From NCBI GenBank assembly GCA_017559555.1, contig JAFYRH010000193.1, forward strand, positions 1 to 19,045: a DNA stretch of 19,045 nucleotides, in the 5' to 3' direction. Under the pieces are notes generated by a model. It made no database searches and was not told where the DNA came from. It saw only the letters and a program-made list of their open reading frames with translations. This document shows, one piece after another, positions 1 to 6,598 of the stretch. How positions within the stretch are numbered: position 1 is the stretch's first letter; each line of letters begins with the position of its first letter. Both the position numbers and the translations under genes were made by a program. This DNA is from Clostridia bacterium. Lineage in GTDB: Bacteria; Bacillota; Clostridia; Oscillospirales; CAG-272.

Positions 1-1
1 A

Positions 2-220
2 TGGTTCAGCGTTGCGAACATTCCCGTTCTCTCTTTCGTATTCCGCAATTCCCTGTTCTCGGGCGTATTTGCAATGCTTGGCGGATTGATTCTCGTTCCC
101 ATCGTCAGCCTGCTCACACAAAAGACCGCTCCCAAGAACACCGACGAGATCTTCTCCTGCTACGAGCGTAAGGCACTTGTTACGGTGACGGACTCGCTTG
201 GGAAGGATAAGGAAAATTAA
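2..220 (+). CDS. Sodium:solute symporter family protein, C-terminal fragment
   Basis: Only the last 72 codons are in the window; the frame is open from base 2 to the TAA at 218-220. The translation has one hydrophobic segment (SGVFAMLGGLILVPIVSLLT), then a polar tail with KNTDEIFSCYERK. This last-helix-plus-tail pattern is typical of the SSS family, which moves sugars, amino acids or other solutes into the cell with Na+. The substrate cannot be told from this piece. The gene converges on the acetyltransferase gene and ends just before a hairpin terminator. A Na+-coupled importer fits a cell with a Na+-type V-ATPase, as found elsewhere in this window. The family call rests on general resemblance of a short tail, so it is moderate. 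Confidence 0.6.
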   Translation, partial: WFSVANIPVLSFVFRNSLFSGVFAMLGGLILVPIVSLLTQKTAPKNTDEIFSCYERKALVTVTDSLGKDKEN

Positions 221-224
221 GCAG

Positions 225-264
225 CAATAAAAAAGTGGCTATCTCAATGAAAAGTAGCCACTTT
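225..264 (-). terminator. Terminator between convergent symporter and acetyltransferase genes
   Basis: The 10-bp perfect inverted repeat AAAGTGGCTA (232-241) / TAGCCACTTT (255-264) has a 13-nt loop. Read on the - strand the stem runs into TTTTTTATT, so it best serves the acetyltransferase gene. On the + strand it is followed by a mixed T-rich tract and may also stop symporter transcripts. Confidence 0.75.
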
Positions 265-271
265 GTGTTTC

Positions 272-856
272 TTATTTTCTTTTTCTTGCTCTCCATTCGG
301 ATGCAAGGATGGCGCAAACGCCGACGTTGGCGTAAACTCCTTTGATGAGCATTGCCTCGCGTTGGATGCCCTCAAAGGTCATGCCGACCTTTTCCATGAC
401 GCGGCGTGAGGAGTCATTGCCTTCCATAAACTTTGCCTCAATGCGGTTGAGTCCAAGGTTTTCAAAGCCGAACTCGAGGACTTTTTCAAGCGCTTCGACG
501 GCAATTCCACGTCCCCAATACTCGGGGTTGAGGACGTAGCCGACCTCGGCACAATCGTTGTTGCAATGAAAAGCGGTAAAGCCGCAGGTACCGATCATTT
601 TGCAATCGGGCTCGTAGACCACTGCCCAATCGTAAAACATTCCTGCAGAGTAGCGATTTCCAAGGTATTCAAGGTACTCGCGCGTAAAGTCGCGGTCGGG
701 GTGCGGATTCCAAGTCAGATACTTGGTGACATCGGGGCGAGAGGCGTATTCGTACATATCGGAAGCATCAGCCACGATCATTTTTCGGAGCGTGAGTCGC
801 TCGGTTGCAAGCTCGGGCAGATGCGAAAAAACACGGTAAATTTTTTCTTTTTTCAT
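272..856 (-). CDS. GNAT family N-acetyltransferase (RimJ/RimL type)
   Basis: A 194-residue protein with the layout of the RimJ/RimL branch of GNAT acetyltransferases, which transfer acetyl from acetyl-CoA to an amino group. The N-terminal LATERLTLRK strand (residues about 16-25) is typical. The acetyl-CoA pyrophosphate loop is WGRGIA at 114-119, preceded by the EVGYVLNPEY strand. NDSSRRVMEKVGMTFEG is the usual motif B. The real acceptor is unknown; ribosomal protein, small metabolite or antibiotic are all possible. I chose the ATG at 856 (MKKEKIYRV) over one 24 codons upstream because AAGGA lies 10 nt before it, the family fold starts there, and the extra N-terminal stretch is a Lys/Arg-rich read-through of the promoter region. 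It is transcribed alone from the promoter at 888-916. Confidence 0.88.
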   Translation of the reverse strand: MKKEKIYRVFSHLPELATERLTLRKMIVADASDMYEYASRPDVTKYLTWNPHPDRDFTREYLEYLGNRYSAGMFYDWAVVYEPDCKMIGTCGFTAFHCNNDCAEVGYVLNPEYWGRGIAVEALEKVLEFGFENLGLNRIEAKFMEGNDSSRRVMEKVGMTFEGIQREAMLIKGVYANVGVCAILASEWRARKRK

Positions 857-887
857 TCTCTTTTCGTCCTTCTTTTTTCTATCCTTA

Positions 888-916
888 ATTATACCGAAAA
901 CCGGGCGAAAAAGCAA
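888..916 (-). promoter_or_regulatory. Sigma-A-type promoter of the acetyltransferase gene
   Basis: Reading the - strand, TTGCTT (911-916) is followed after 17 bp by TATAAT (888-893). The predicted start is about 881, giving a leader of about 25 nt that includes the AAGGA ribosome site. It is divergent from the promoter near 983. Confidence 0.65.
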
Positions 917-959
917 GCGTTTTTGCAAAAATTTTCTTGCATTATTTTTCGCTTTCCCC

Positions 960-988
960 TTTTATTTTGTAAATATGTATGTTATAAT
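960..988 (+). promoter_or_regulatory. Extended -10 promoter of the racemase/MurE/polymerase operon
   Basis: TATAAT at 983-988 is preceded by TG at 980-981, giving an extended -10 (TGtTATAAT). At 17-bp spacing the -35 position (960-965) reads TTTTAT, a poor match, so the promoter probably depends on the extended -10. The surrounding DNA is very A/T-rich. The start codon of the first gene is about 40 nt downstream. Confidence 0.6.
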
Positions 989-1032
989 ATACTATATATA
1001 GTGTTTTTTAACCGAGAAAGGGGGAACGAGCA

Positions 1033-1446
1033 ATGGAATACATTATGAACGACGTACTGTCAGGCGCAATCGTTCCCGTTTTGTTGGGTGTAACGCACGA
1101 AGCGAGCGAAACTGCGCACCGTATGTATCGCCGCCACGGCGTGATCTCTCATGTTTTTTGCGACAGAATTCCTTTGGCGTCGCGCCTTTCTCTTTGCATG
1201 AAATTCCATCGCATTCCCCAAACGGCAGGCGAACAGCTTTTGTTGCAAGCACTCGCAGATTTTGCCGATCAACTTGGCAATGGCGACCTCATTCTTTATC
1301 TCATCCCCTGCAACGAACACTACACAAAACTCGTGTGGGACCACGTGGATGAATTGGAACGTCGCTTTGTAATTGCCGACCGTGCCGAAATGGATCGGGT
1401 TTGGTTTGGTGCCACCGATGCACCTCTTGAGGAGGTGACGGCATGA
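1033..1446 (+). CDS. Stand-alone pre-ATP-grasp-like domain protein
   Basis: A 137-residue protein. The start IVPVLLGVTHEASETAHRMYRRHGV and the later segment LILYLIPCNEHYTKLVWDHVDELERRFVIAD resemble the N-terminal Rossmann-like domain of ATP-grasp carboxylate-amine ligases, including D-aspartate ligases that build peptidoglycan cross-bridges. The protein then stops where the ATP-grasp fold proper would begin, so no ATP-binding or catalytic core is present. I chose ATG 1033 because AAAGGGGGAA sits 8 nt upstream; ATG 1045 is too far from it. The stop overlaps the racemase start (ATGA), and the last codons supply the racemase ribosome site, so the short form looks like a stable gene rather than a fresh frameshift. 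It could be an accessory subunit, a relic, or an unrelated small protein. The family resemblance is from memory of the fold pattern. Confidence 0.5.
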   Translation: MEYIMNDVLSGAIVPVLLGVTHEASETAHRMYRRHGVISHVFCDRIPLASRLSLCMKFHRIPQTAGEQLLLQALADFADQLGNGDLILYLIPCNEHYTKLVWDHVDELERRFVIADRAEMDRVWFGATDAPLEEVTA

Positions 1447-2180
1447 GTAAATGCACGTATCTTGGCATCCTTGGCGGTCTTGGTCCTATGTCAACCGTCT
1501 ACTTTTGCGAACTCCTCACAAGCCACACAAAAGCAAGCTGTGACTCTGACCACATTGATATGCTCATCAGCAGTCGCGCTACCACACCCGACCGCACCGC
1601 TTACATACTCGACAAATCCGCACCAGACCCCCTGCCGGTAATGCTTGCGGAAGCACACCGCTTGGAGAATGCAGGCGTTGATTTGATTGTTGTCCCCTGC
1701 AACACTGCGCACTATTTTTACGACGGACTTCAAAAGGGGTGTAAAACACCTATTCTTAACATCATTGATGAGACGACCGCACATCTCTCTCGCATTGGCG
1801 TAAAAACCTTCGGTTTGCTTGCCACTGAGGGCACGATCAGCTCCGGTGCTTACGAGCGTTTTTGCGCTCCTCGCAACCTGACTTGCATCACCCCCACAAA
1901 GGAAGAGCAAGCCTTGATTTCGAATATGATTTACGGACAAATCAAGCAAAACAAACCCGCGGACATGGCGGCGTTTCATAAGGTTGTTCAATCTCTTATT
2001 TCTCGCGGTTGCAAAAAAATTGTGCTTGGTTGCACCGAACTTTCGTTACTCAAAAAAGAAGGGATCGACGAAGAATTCTTTGTCGATTCTCTCGACGTTC
2101 TCGCGTATCGAACCATTCTTGCCTGCGGCAAAACACCTATAGGCTTTTCCACCTCGTATGATTTGGAGGTGGCGCAATGA
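1443..2180 (+). CDS. Aspartate/glutamate-type amino acid racemase
   Basis: A 245-residue PLP-independent racemase of the Asp/Glu/hydantoin racemase superfamily. The GILGGLGPMST start binds the substrate carboxylate. The two catalytic cysteines are both visible: Cys86 in VPCNTAH and Cys197 in LGCTELS. Two good cysteines argue for an active two-base racemase making a D-amino acid such as D-Asp or D-Glu; exact substrate is not readable from the motifs. AGGAGGTGA (1430-1438) lies 4 nt before the ATG, inside the preceding gene. The downstream MurE-like gene starts inside its last codons (ATGA overlap), so the three genes are translationally coupled. This placement suggests the D-amino acid feeds cell-wall peptide synthesis. 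RacX or a broad-range racemase is an alternative. Confidence 0.85.
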   Translation: MSKCTYLGILGGLGPMSTVYFCELLTSHTKASCDSDHIDMLISSRATTPDRTAYILDKSAPDPLPVMLAEAHRLENAGVDLIVVPCNTAHYFYDGLQKGCKTPILNIIDETTAHLSRIGVKTFGLLATEGTISSGAYERFCAPRNLTCITPTKEEQALISNMIYGQIKQNKPADMAAFHKVVQSLISRGCKKIVLGCTELSLLKKEGIDEEFFVDSLDVLAYRTILACGKTPIGFSTSYDLEVAQ

Positions 2181-3661
2181 GATCTTATCTTCTTTTGGGA
2201 AAACACTTCCCGTTTGACCGCATTCCCGACCTTGAAATTATGACTCTGACCGATCACTCGGAAAAAACAAACCGTGAGAGTGTTTTTGTTTGCATTCGCG
2301 GTCAGCGTTTTGACGGACATACATTGGCTCCTCGCGCCTATGAGCGCGGTTGCCGCATTTTTGTTGCCGAAGAGCCTCTCCCCCTCCCCGAGGATGCCTG
2401 CGTTCTTGTAACGCCCAATAGCCGTAAAACCCTCTCGGAGCTTGCTTGCACGCTTTGGGGTGACCCCTCCGAGAAGATGCACATCATCGGCATTACCGGC
2501 ACCAAGGGCAAGACCACCACGGCTAACATGCTTGCCCATATTTTGAATTCGGTTGGCGTTCCCACGGGATACATTGGAACCAATGGCATCTCTTACGGTG
2601 CTACGCAATTACAAACTGCAAACACCACACCTGACCCCCTGACCCTGCAAAAAACGCTTGCCGATATGCTACGTTGCGGCATTCGTACGGTTGTGATGGA
2701 GGTCTCCTCGCAGGGACTGATGCAACACCGCGTGGCAGGCATACAGTTTGGAACGGTTCTGTTTACAAACCTTTACCTCGACCACGTCGGCACCGCAGAA
2801 CATCCCTCGTTTGAACATTACCGCGCAACAAAGCATTCTCTCTTTACCGATTTTGCTTCTCCCAATGCGGTTTGGAATATTGATGACCCCGCAACACCTA
2901 TGATGCGCATCGGTTGCACCGCTTTGCGTAATTTGACCATTTCCTGCGCGCAAGAAGCCGACTATTTAGCACAAAACACACGTCCTTTGCGAGATGCGAA
3001 AGGTCTCTATTCCCTCTTCCGCCTCATTGCCGAGGACAAAGAAATGGAATGCCGCTTGCGCCTTTTGGGTGATCACAACGTTTACAATGCGCTCTTGGCA
3101 GTTGCCATAGCGCACGGTGTTTTTCAGGTTCCTCTCGCTTTGGCGGTGGAATCTCTTGAAAAGCTCTCTATTCGAGGCAGAGCCGAGTGTATTTCTTTGC
3201 CAAACGGTGCTCTTTGCGTTATTGATTACGCACACAACGGCGAAAGCTTGCGTCACTTGTTGACCTCTTTGCGCGTGTACCATCCCTCTCGCCTTATTTG
3301 CCTCTTTGGCTCGGTTGGTGAGCGAACACAAGTACGCCGTCGTGAACTTGGCGAGGTTGCCAGGGAGCTTGCCGACCTCTCAATTCTTACGTCGGATAAC
3401 CCCGGCACCGAGGAACCGATGCAAATTATTGACGAAATTGCCGCCGCATTTGGCGACAATCGCAAGGCTTATATCAAAATTCCCGACAGAAGCGATGCTA
3501 TCCGTTGTGCGATTTCGATGCTTACAAAGGATGACATTCTTGTTCTTGCCGGAAAAGGTCACGAGGAGTATCAGCTCATCGGGCGCGAAAAAATCCCCTT
3601 CTCTGAGAGAGAAATCATTCTTGACACCTTGGATCACGACCCTATTCTATTACCAAAATAA
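2177..3661 (+). CDS. MurE-family amino acid ligase with DNPG specificity motif
   Basis: A 494-residue Mur ligase, normal length for MurE, which joins an amino acid to UDP-MurNAc-L-Ala-D-Glu in the cytoplasm using ATP. Domain 1 (about 1-100) has the UDP-binding fold (SVFVCIRGQRFDGH). The central ATPase has P-loop GITGTKGKTTT (105-115), TTPDPLTL (150-157), EVSSQGL (175-181), and RATKHSLF with Lys219 as the expected carbamylated lysine. Domain 3 has VIDYAHN (348-354), then SDNPGTEEP. In DAP-adding MurE that motif is DNPR, where Arg holds the DAP carboxylate; here position 410 is Gly, which argues against meso-DAP. SSQ replaces the usual SSH. GGAGGT lies 6 nt before the ATG. The neighbouring racemase suggests a dedicated second MurE for another residue. 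A main MurE for Lys, Orn or similar is the alternative. Confidence 0.85.
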   Translation: MRSYLLLGKHFPFDRIPDLEIMTLTDHSEKTNRESVFVCIRGQRFDGHTLAPRAYERGCRIFVAEEPLPLPEDACVLVTPNSRKTLSELACTLWGDPSEKMHIIGITGTKGKTTTANMLAHILNSVGVPTGYIGTNGISYGATQLQTANTTPDPLTLQKTLADMLRCGIRTVVMEVSSQGLMQHRVAGIQFGTVLFTNLYLDHVGTAEHPSFEHYRATKHSLFTDFASPNAVWNIDDPATPMMRIGCTALRNLTISCAQEADYLAQNTRPLRDAKGLYSLFRLIAEDKEMECRLRLLGDHNVYNALLAVAIAHGVFQVPLALAVESLEKLSIRGRAECISLPNGALCVIDYAHNGESLRHLLTSLRVYHPSRLICLFGSVGERTQVRRRELGEVARELADLSILTSDNPGTEEPMQIIDEIAAAFGDNRKAYIKIPDRSDAIRCAISMLTKDDILVLAGKGHEEYQLIGREKIPFSEREIILDTLDHDPILLPK

Positions 3662-3678
3662 ATTTTTAAGGAGGCGCT

Positions 3679-4920
3679 ATGGCACGTTTGGTTTTTCACA
3701 TCGACGTTAATAGCGCCTTTCTTTCTTGGGAAGCTACAAGGCGCGTAAAAAACGGTGAGAGTGATATTCGTCTTATCCCATCCGCCATTGGTGGAGACAG
3801 AGAAAGCCGTCGCGGTGTTATTTTGGCAAAGTCCATTCCCACCAAACAATACGGCATTAAAACGGGTGAACCGATTGCAATGGCTCTGCGAAAATGCCCT
3901 CACCTCTATATTGCAAAGCCGGATTTTGCACTTTATGAGCAATGCTCTCGCGCTTTTATGGATGTTTGCCGCAAATATGCGCCCGTGGTAGAGGTCTATT
4001 CGATTGACGAGTGCTTTCTTGATATGAGCGGAACCGCAAGACTTTACCCCGACCCAATCGAAATTGCCAAAACCATTAAAAACGAGATTCGCGACACGCT
4101 CGGCTTTACCGTAAACGTGGGTATCGGCTCCAACAAGTTGCTTGCCAAAATGGCGAGTGATTTTGAAAAACCCGATAAGATCCACACGCTTTTTGAGGAG
4201 GAAATCCCCTCAAAGATGTGGCCGCTGCCGGTAGATGCGCTCTTTTCTCTTGGTCGCTCTGCGGCAGAAAGACTTCAAGGAATGCACATTCGCACCATTG
4301 GTGAGCTTGCCGCAATCGACGTCGCAGATCTGCGCACGGTATTTGGTGTGAAAATGGGTGAGCACTTGCACCGTTTTGCAAATGGCATTGATACCTCCCC
4401 CGTACTTGCCGAATCGGAGGAAGCCAAGGGATATGGCAATTCTACAACGCTTGCCACCGATTTGACAACTGCCGAGGAGGCTTACCCGATTCTCCTCTCC
4501 CTTGCCGACAGTTGCGCCTCGCGTATGCGAAACGATGGACAAAGAGCCACCTGCGTATCGGTTACCATTCGCGACACCGCCTTTCGCGATCGCTCGCATC
4601 AGCAACATCTCTCGCACGCAACAGACATCACCTCCGAAATTTACGAGGTGGCTTGCCGTCTGTTTGATGACCTTTGGGATAGAAAAATGCCCCTGCGCTT
4701 GCTTGGTGTTTCCCTCTCGCAACTGACACGAGAGGATGCGGCACAGCTTTCGATGTTCCCGGACCCCAAGCGCGAACGCGAACAAGAGCTTGACCGACTC
4801 ATTGACGGTTTGCGTCATCGATTCGGCTCGGACACCATTGTGCGCGGCTCCATTATGGAGCAAAGCCGCCACGTTGGCAGAAAACACAAAGCAGAACTTG
4901 ATTTAGAGAAAAAAGAATGA
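3679..4920 (+). CDS. dinB: Y-family DNA polymerase (Pol IV/DinB-like)
   Basis: A 413-residue translesion polymerase that copies damaged DNA with low fidelity. The palm motifs HIDVNSAF (7-14) and YSIDECFLD (107-115) supply the metal-binding acids Asp9, Asp110 and Glu111; Phe14 aligns with the steric-gate Phe13 of E. coli DinB. GIGSNKLLAKMASD is the usual finger/palm helix, and SLGRSAAERLQGMHIRTIGELA is the thumb helix-hairpin-helix. The C-terminal little-finger domain ends with a probable sliding-clamp motif QLSMF at 356-360, then a charged tail. AAGGAGG lies 4 nt before the ATG, 17 nt after the MurE-like stop, so it is the last gene of that operon. I see no LexA-like operator at the operon promoter, but cannot exclude one. 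DinB is the best symbol, although the RGVILAKSIPTKQYGIKTGEP segment fits a clostridial Y-polymerase subgroup. Confidence 0.9.
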   Translation: MARLVFHIDVNSAFLSWEATRRVKNGESDIRLIPSAIGGDRESRRGVILAKSIPTKQYGIKTGEPIAMALRKCPHLYIAKPDFALYEQCSRAFMDVCRKYAPVVEVYSIDECFLDMSGTARLYPDPIEIAKTIKNEIRDTLGFTVNVGIGSNKLLAKMASDFEKPDKIHTLFEEEIPSKMWPLPVDALFSLGRSAAERLQGMHIRTIGELAAIDVADLRTVFGVKMGEHLHRFANGIDTSPVLAESEEAKGYGNSTTLATDLTTAEEAYPILLSLADSCASRMRNDGQRATCVSVTIRDTAFRDRSHQQHLSHATDITSEIYEVACRLFDDLWDRKMPLRLLGVSLSQLTREDAAQLSMFPDPKREREQELDRLIDGLRHRFGSDTIVRGSIMEQSRHVGRKHKAELDLEKKE

Positions 4921-4957
4921 TATTTCCCACTTCTGTGGAAAATATCATTCTTTTTTT
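4915..4957 (+). terminator. Strong intrinsic terminator of the cell-wall/polymerase operon
   Basis: A 16-bp stem with a single mismatch, 4915-4930 against 4935-4950, has a 4-nt TTCT loop and runs straight into seven T (4951-4957). The left arm begins inside the polymerase stop codon region, so the last two codons are part of the hairpin. Confidence 0.92.
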
Positions 4958-4958
4958 G

Positions 4959-4987
4959 CTCTATTTTCGCTTGTTTTTTCATAGAAT
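4959..4987 (+). promoter_or_regulatory. Weak candidate promoter of the flippase gene
   Basis: TAGAAT at 4982-4987 is the only reasonable -10 between the upstream terminator and the flippase start at 5016. The -35 position at 17-bp spacing reads CTCTAT, a poor match. A promoter is expected here because the gene lies directly after a strong terminator. Confidence 0.3.
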
Positions 4988-5015
4988 AAGACAAGTACGT
5001 TACGTGAGGTGAATT

Positions 5016-6596
5016 ATGCGAACACGGGCAAAGGAAATATTTTGGAATGCGATGCTGTTGACTGTGGCATCACTCTTTATGCGCACCGTTGGAGTGACTT
5101 TTCAGGTCGTTGTATCCGGGCGCGTGGGCGCGGAAGCGATGGGGTTATTCTCTATTCTTTCGGGTGTCTACGGCTTTGCCTTGACCTTGGCAACCTCAGG
5201 CATTCATTTAGGAGTTACGCGAATGACGGTGGAAGCAATGGAAAGTGGAAACCGTGCGCGCGTGGGTGGAATCCTGCGGCGTGCAACGGCATATGCCCTC
5301 TTTTTTGGAACACTTTCCTCGGTTTTGCTCTTTTCACTTGCAAAACCAATCGGTCTTTATTGGTTGAAGGATGCACGGACGATCTCTTCGTTGCGATTGT
5401 TGGCAATCACGCTCCCCTTGATTGCCCTCTCCTCCGCGTGGGGCGGATATTTTTCGGCAATGCGCCGTCCTTGGAAGAATGCCACTGTGCAGGTGTTTGA
5501 ACAAGCCATCAAAATTGGGGTCACGTTGTATCTTTTGGCATTCCATTTCGCCAAGGATGTGGAAAGTGCTTGCCGCATTCTTGTGCTTGGCGGTGCTGCG
5601 GCAGAAGTGTTTTCCTTTCTTTTGGAATGGCTCTTATATCAAATTGATACGCGAAACCATCTTGGCAAAGCATTTTTACATCACTCGGGAGACGGAAAAA
5701 GACTGCTTTCCATCACACTCCCCATTGCGGCGACAACCTATATTCGTTCGGGGCTTTTGACACTTCAACATATTCTGATTCCCGAAGGACTTCGGCAAAG
5801 CGGAGCCTCACACGCCGCGGCACTCGTGGCATACGGAACCATTCAAAGCATGGCGCTCCCCGTCATCCTCTATCCTGCCGCTCTGATGTATTCTTTTTCG
5901 GGGCTCCTTGTTCCCGAGCTCGCCGAGGCAGAGGTGCACGACAGACGTCGGCACATTCACTATATGATTTCTCGTGTGTGGTCGCTCTCGCTTCTGTTTT
6001 CGCTTGGCGTGGCAGGTGTGCTGATCTGCTTTTCCGGTGAGATTGGTGCGGCGCTCTATCCCAACTCCGATGCGGGATATTATATTCACATTTTGGCACC
6101 GCTCATTCCCATTATGTATCTTGATACCGCAACCGATGCGATGATGAAAGGACTTGGCGAACAATTACATTCTATGAAGATCAACATTGCCGATGCCGCG
6201 ATTTCCCTTTTGCTTGTCCTTCTTTTGGTGCCGCGGTTTGGCATTTTTGGATACATCATTACCATTTATATCTCGGAGCTTTTTAACACGGTTTGCAGTA
6301 TTACGCACCTTTTGATGATCAGCAAAACCCCCGTTCGACTTTGTAAATGGGTTTACAAGCCCTTGTTTTGCATTGTTCTTTCTACAGTTGCGGTGCGTTT
6401 TTTGTTGGAACAATGCACTTGGCATCCGCAATCAGCCGCGCTTTCTATTATCCTGCACATTTTGGCAGTTATTTTGCTATATGTTCTCCTTTTGCGCCTG
6501 ACACGCGCGGTGGAAAAGGAAGACGTTGCGTGGGTAAAGCAATTGTTTAGAATAGAAAAAAGGTCGAAGCACACAAAGGAGCTTCGACCTCTCTAA
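5016..6596 (+). CDS. SpoVB/MurJ-like lipid-linked oligosaccharide flippase
   Basis: A 526-residue polytopic membrane protein of the MVF/polysaccharide-transporter superfamily (SpoVB, MurJ, Wzx). Many hydrophobic segments run from the first helix (WNAMLLTVASLFMRTVGVTFQVVVSGRVG) to the last (LSIILHILAVILLYVLLLRL), in line with the 12-14 helices of the family. The start LLTVASLFMRTVGVTF followed by GRVGAEAMGLFSI, and repeated Arg/Gly-rich loops, fit the SpoVB branch that flips lipid-linked cell-wall precursors in spore formers and relatives. The substrate is not determinable. GAGGTGA lies 4 nt before ATG 5016. The last residues KRSKHTKELRPL are encoded by a hairpin that terminates the opposite gene. 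It converges with the ABC exporter with only 2 nt between the stops. Confidence 0.85.
   Translation: MRTRAKEIFWNAMLLTVASLFMRTVGVTFQVVVSGRVGAEAMGLFSILSGVYGFALTLATSGIHLGVTRMTVEAMESGNRARVGGILRRATAYALFFGTLSSVLLFSLAKPIGLYWLKDARTISSLRLLAITLPLIALSSAWGGYFSAMRRPWKNATVQVFEQAIKIGVTLYLLAFHFAKDVESACRILVLGGAAAEVFSFLLEWLLYQIDTRNHLGKAFLHHSGDGKRLLSITLPIAATTYIRSGLLTLQHILIPEGLRQSGASHAAALVAYGTIQSMALPVILYPAALMYSFSGLLVPELAEAEVHDRRRHIHYMISRVWSLSLLFSLGVAGVLICFSGEIGAALYPNSDAGYYIHILAPLIPIMYLDTATDAMMKGLGEQLHSMKINIADAAISLLLVLLLVPRFGIFGYIITIYISELFNTVCSITHLLMISKTPVRLCKWVYKPLFCIVLSTVAVRFLLEQCTWHPQSAALSIILHILAVILLYVLLLRLTRAVEKEDVAWVKQLFRIEKRSKHTKELRPL
6554..6590 (-). terminator. Terminator of the ABC exporter, inside the flippase 3' end
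   Basis: The perfect 10-bp inverted repeat AGGTCGAAGC (6561-6570) / GCTTCGACCT (6581-6590) has a 10-nt loop. Read on the - strand it is followed by TTTTTCTATT, so it is an intrinsic terminator for the exporter gene ending at 6599. It lies wholly within the coding sequence of the convergent flippase. Confidence 0.85.
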
Positions 6597-6598
6597 AT

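Noticed and set aside
566..1048. A 160-codon + strand frame across the acetyltransferase gene and the promoter region.
   Set aside because: Its first part is antisense to a clear GNAT gene and its last part is A/T-rich promoter DNA with no ribosome site of its own.
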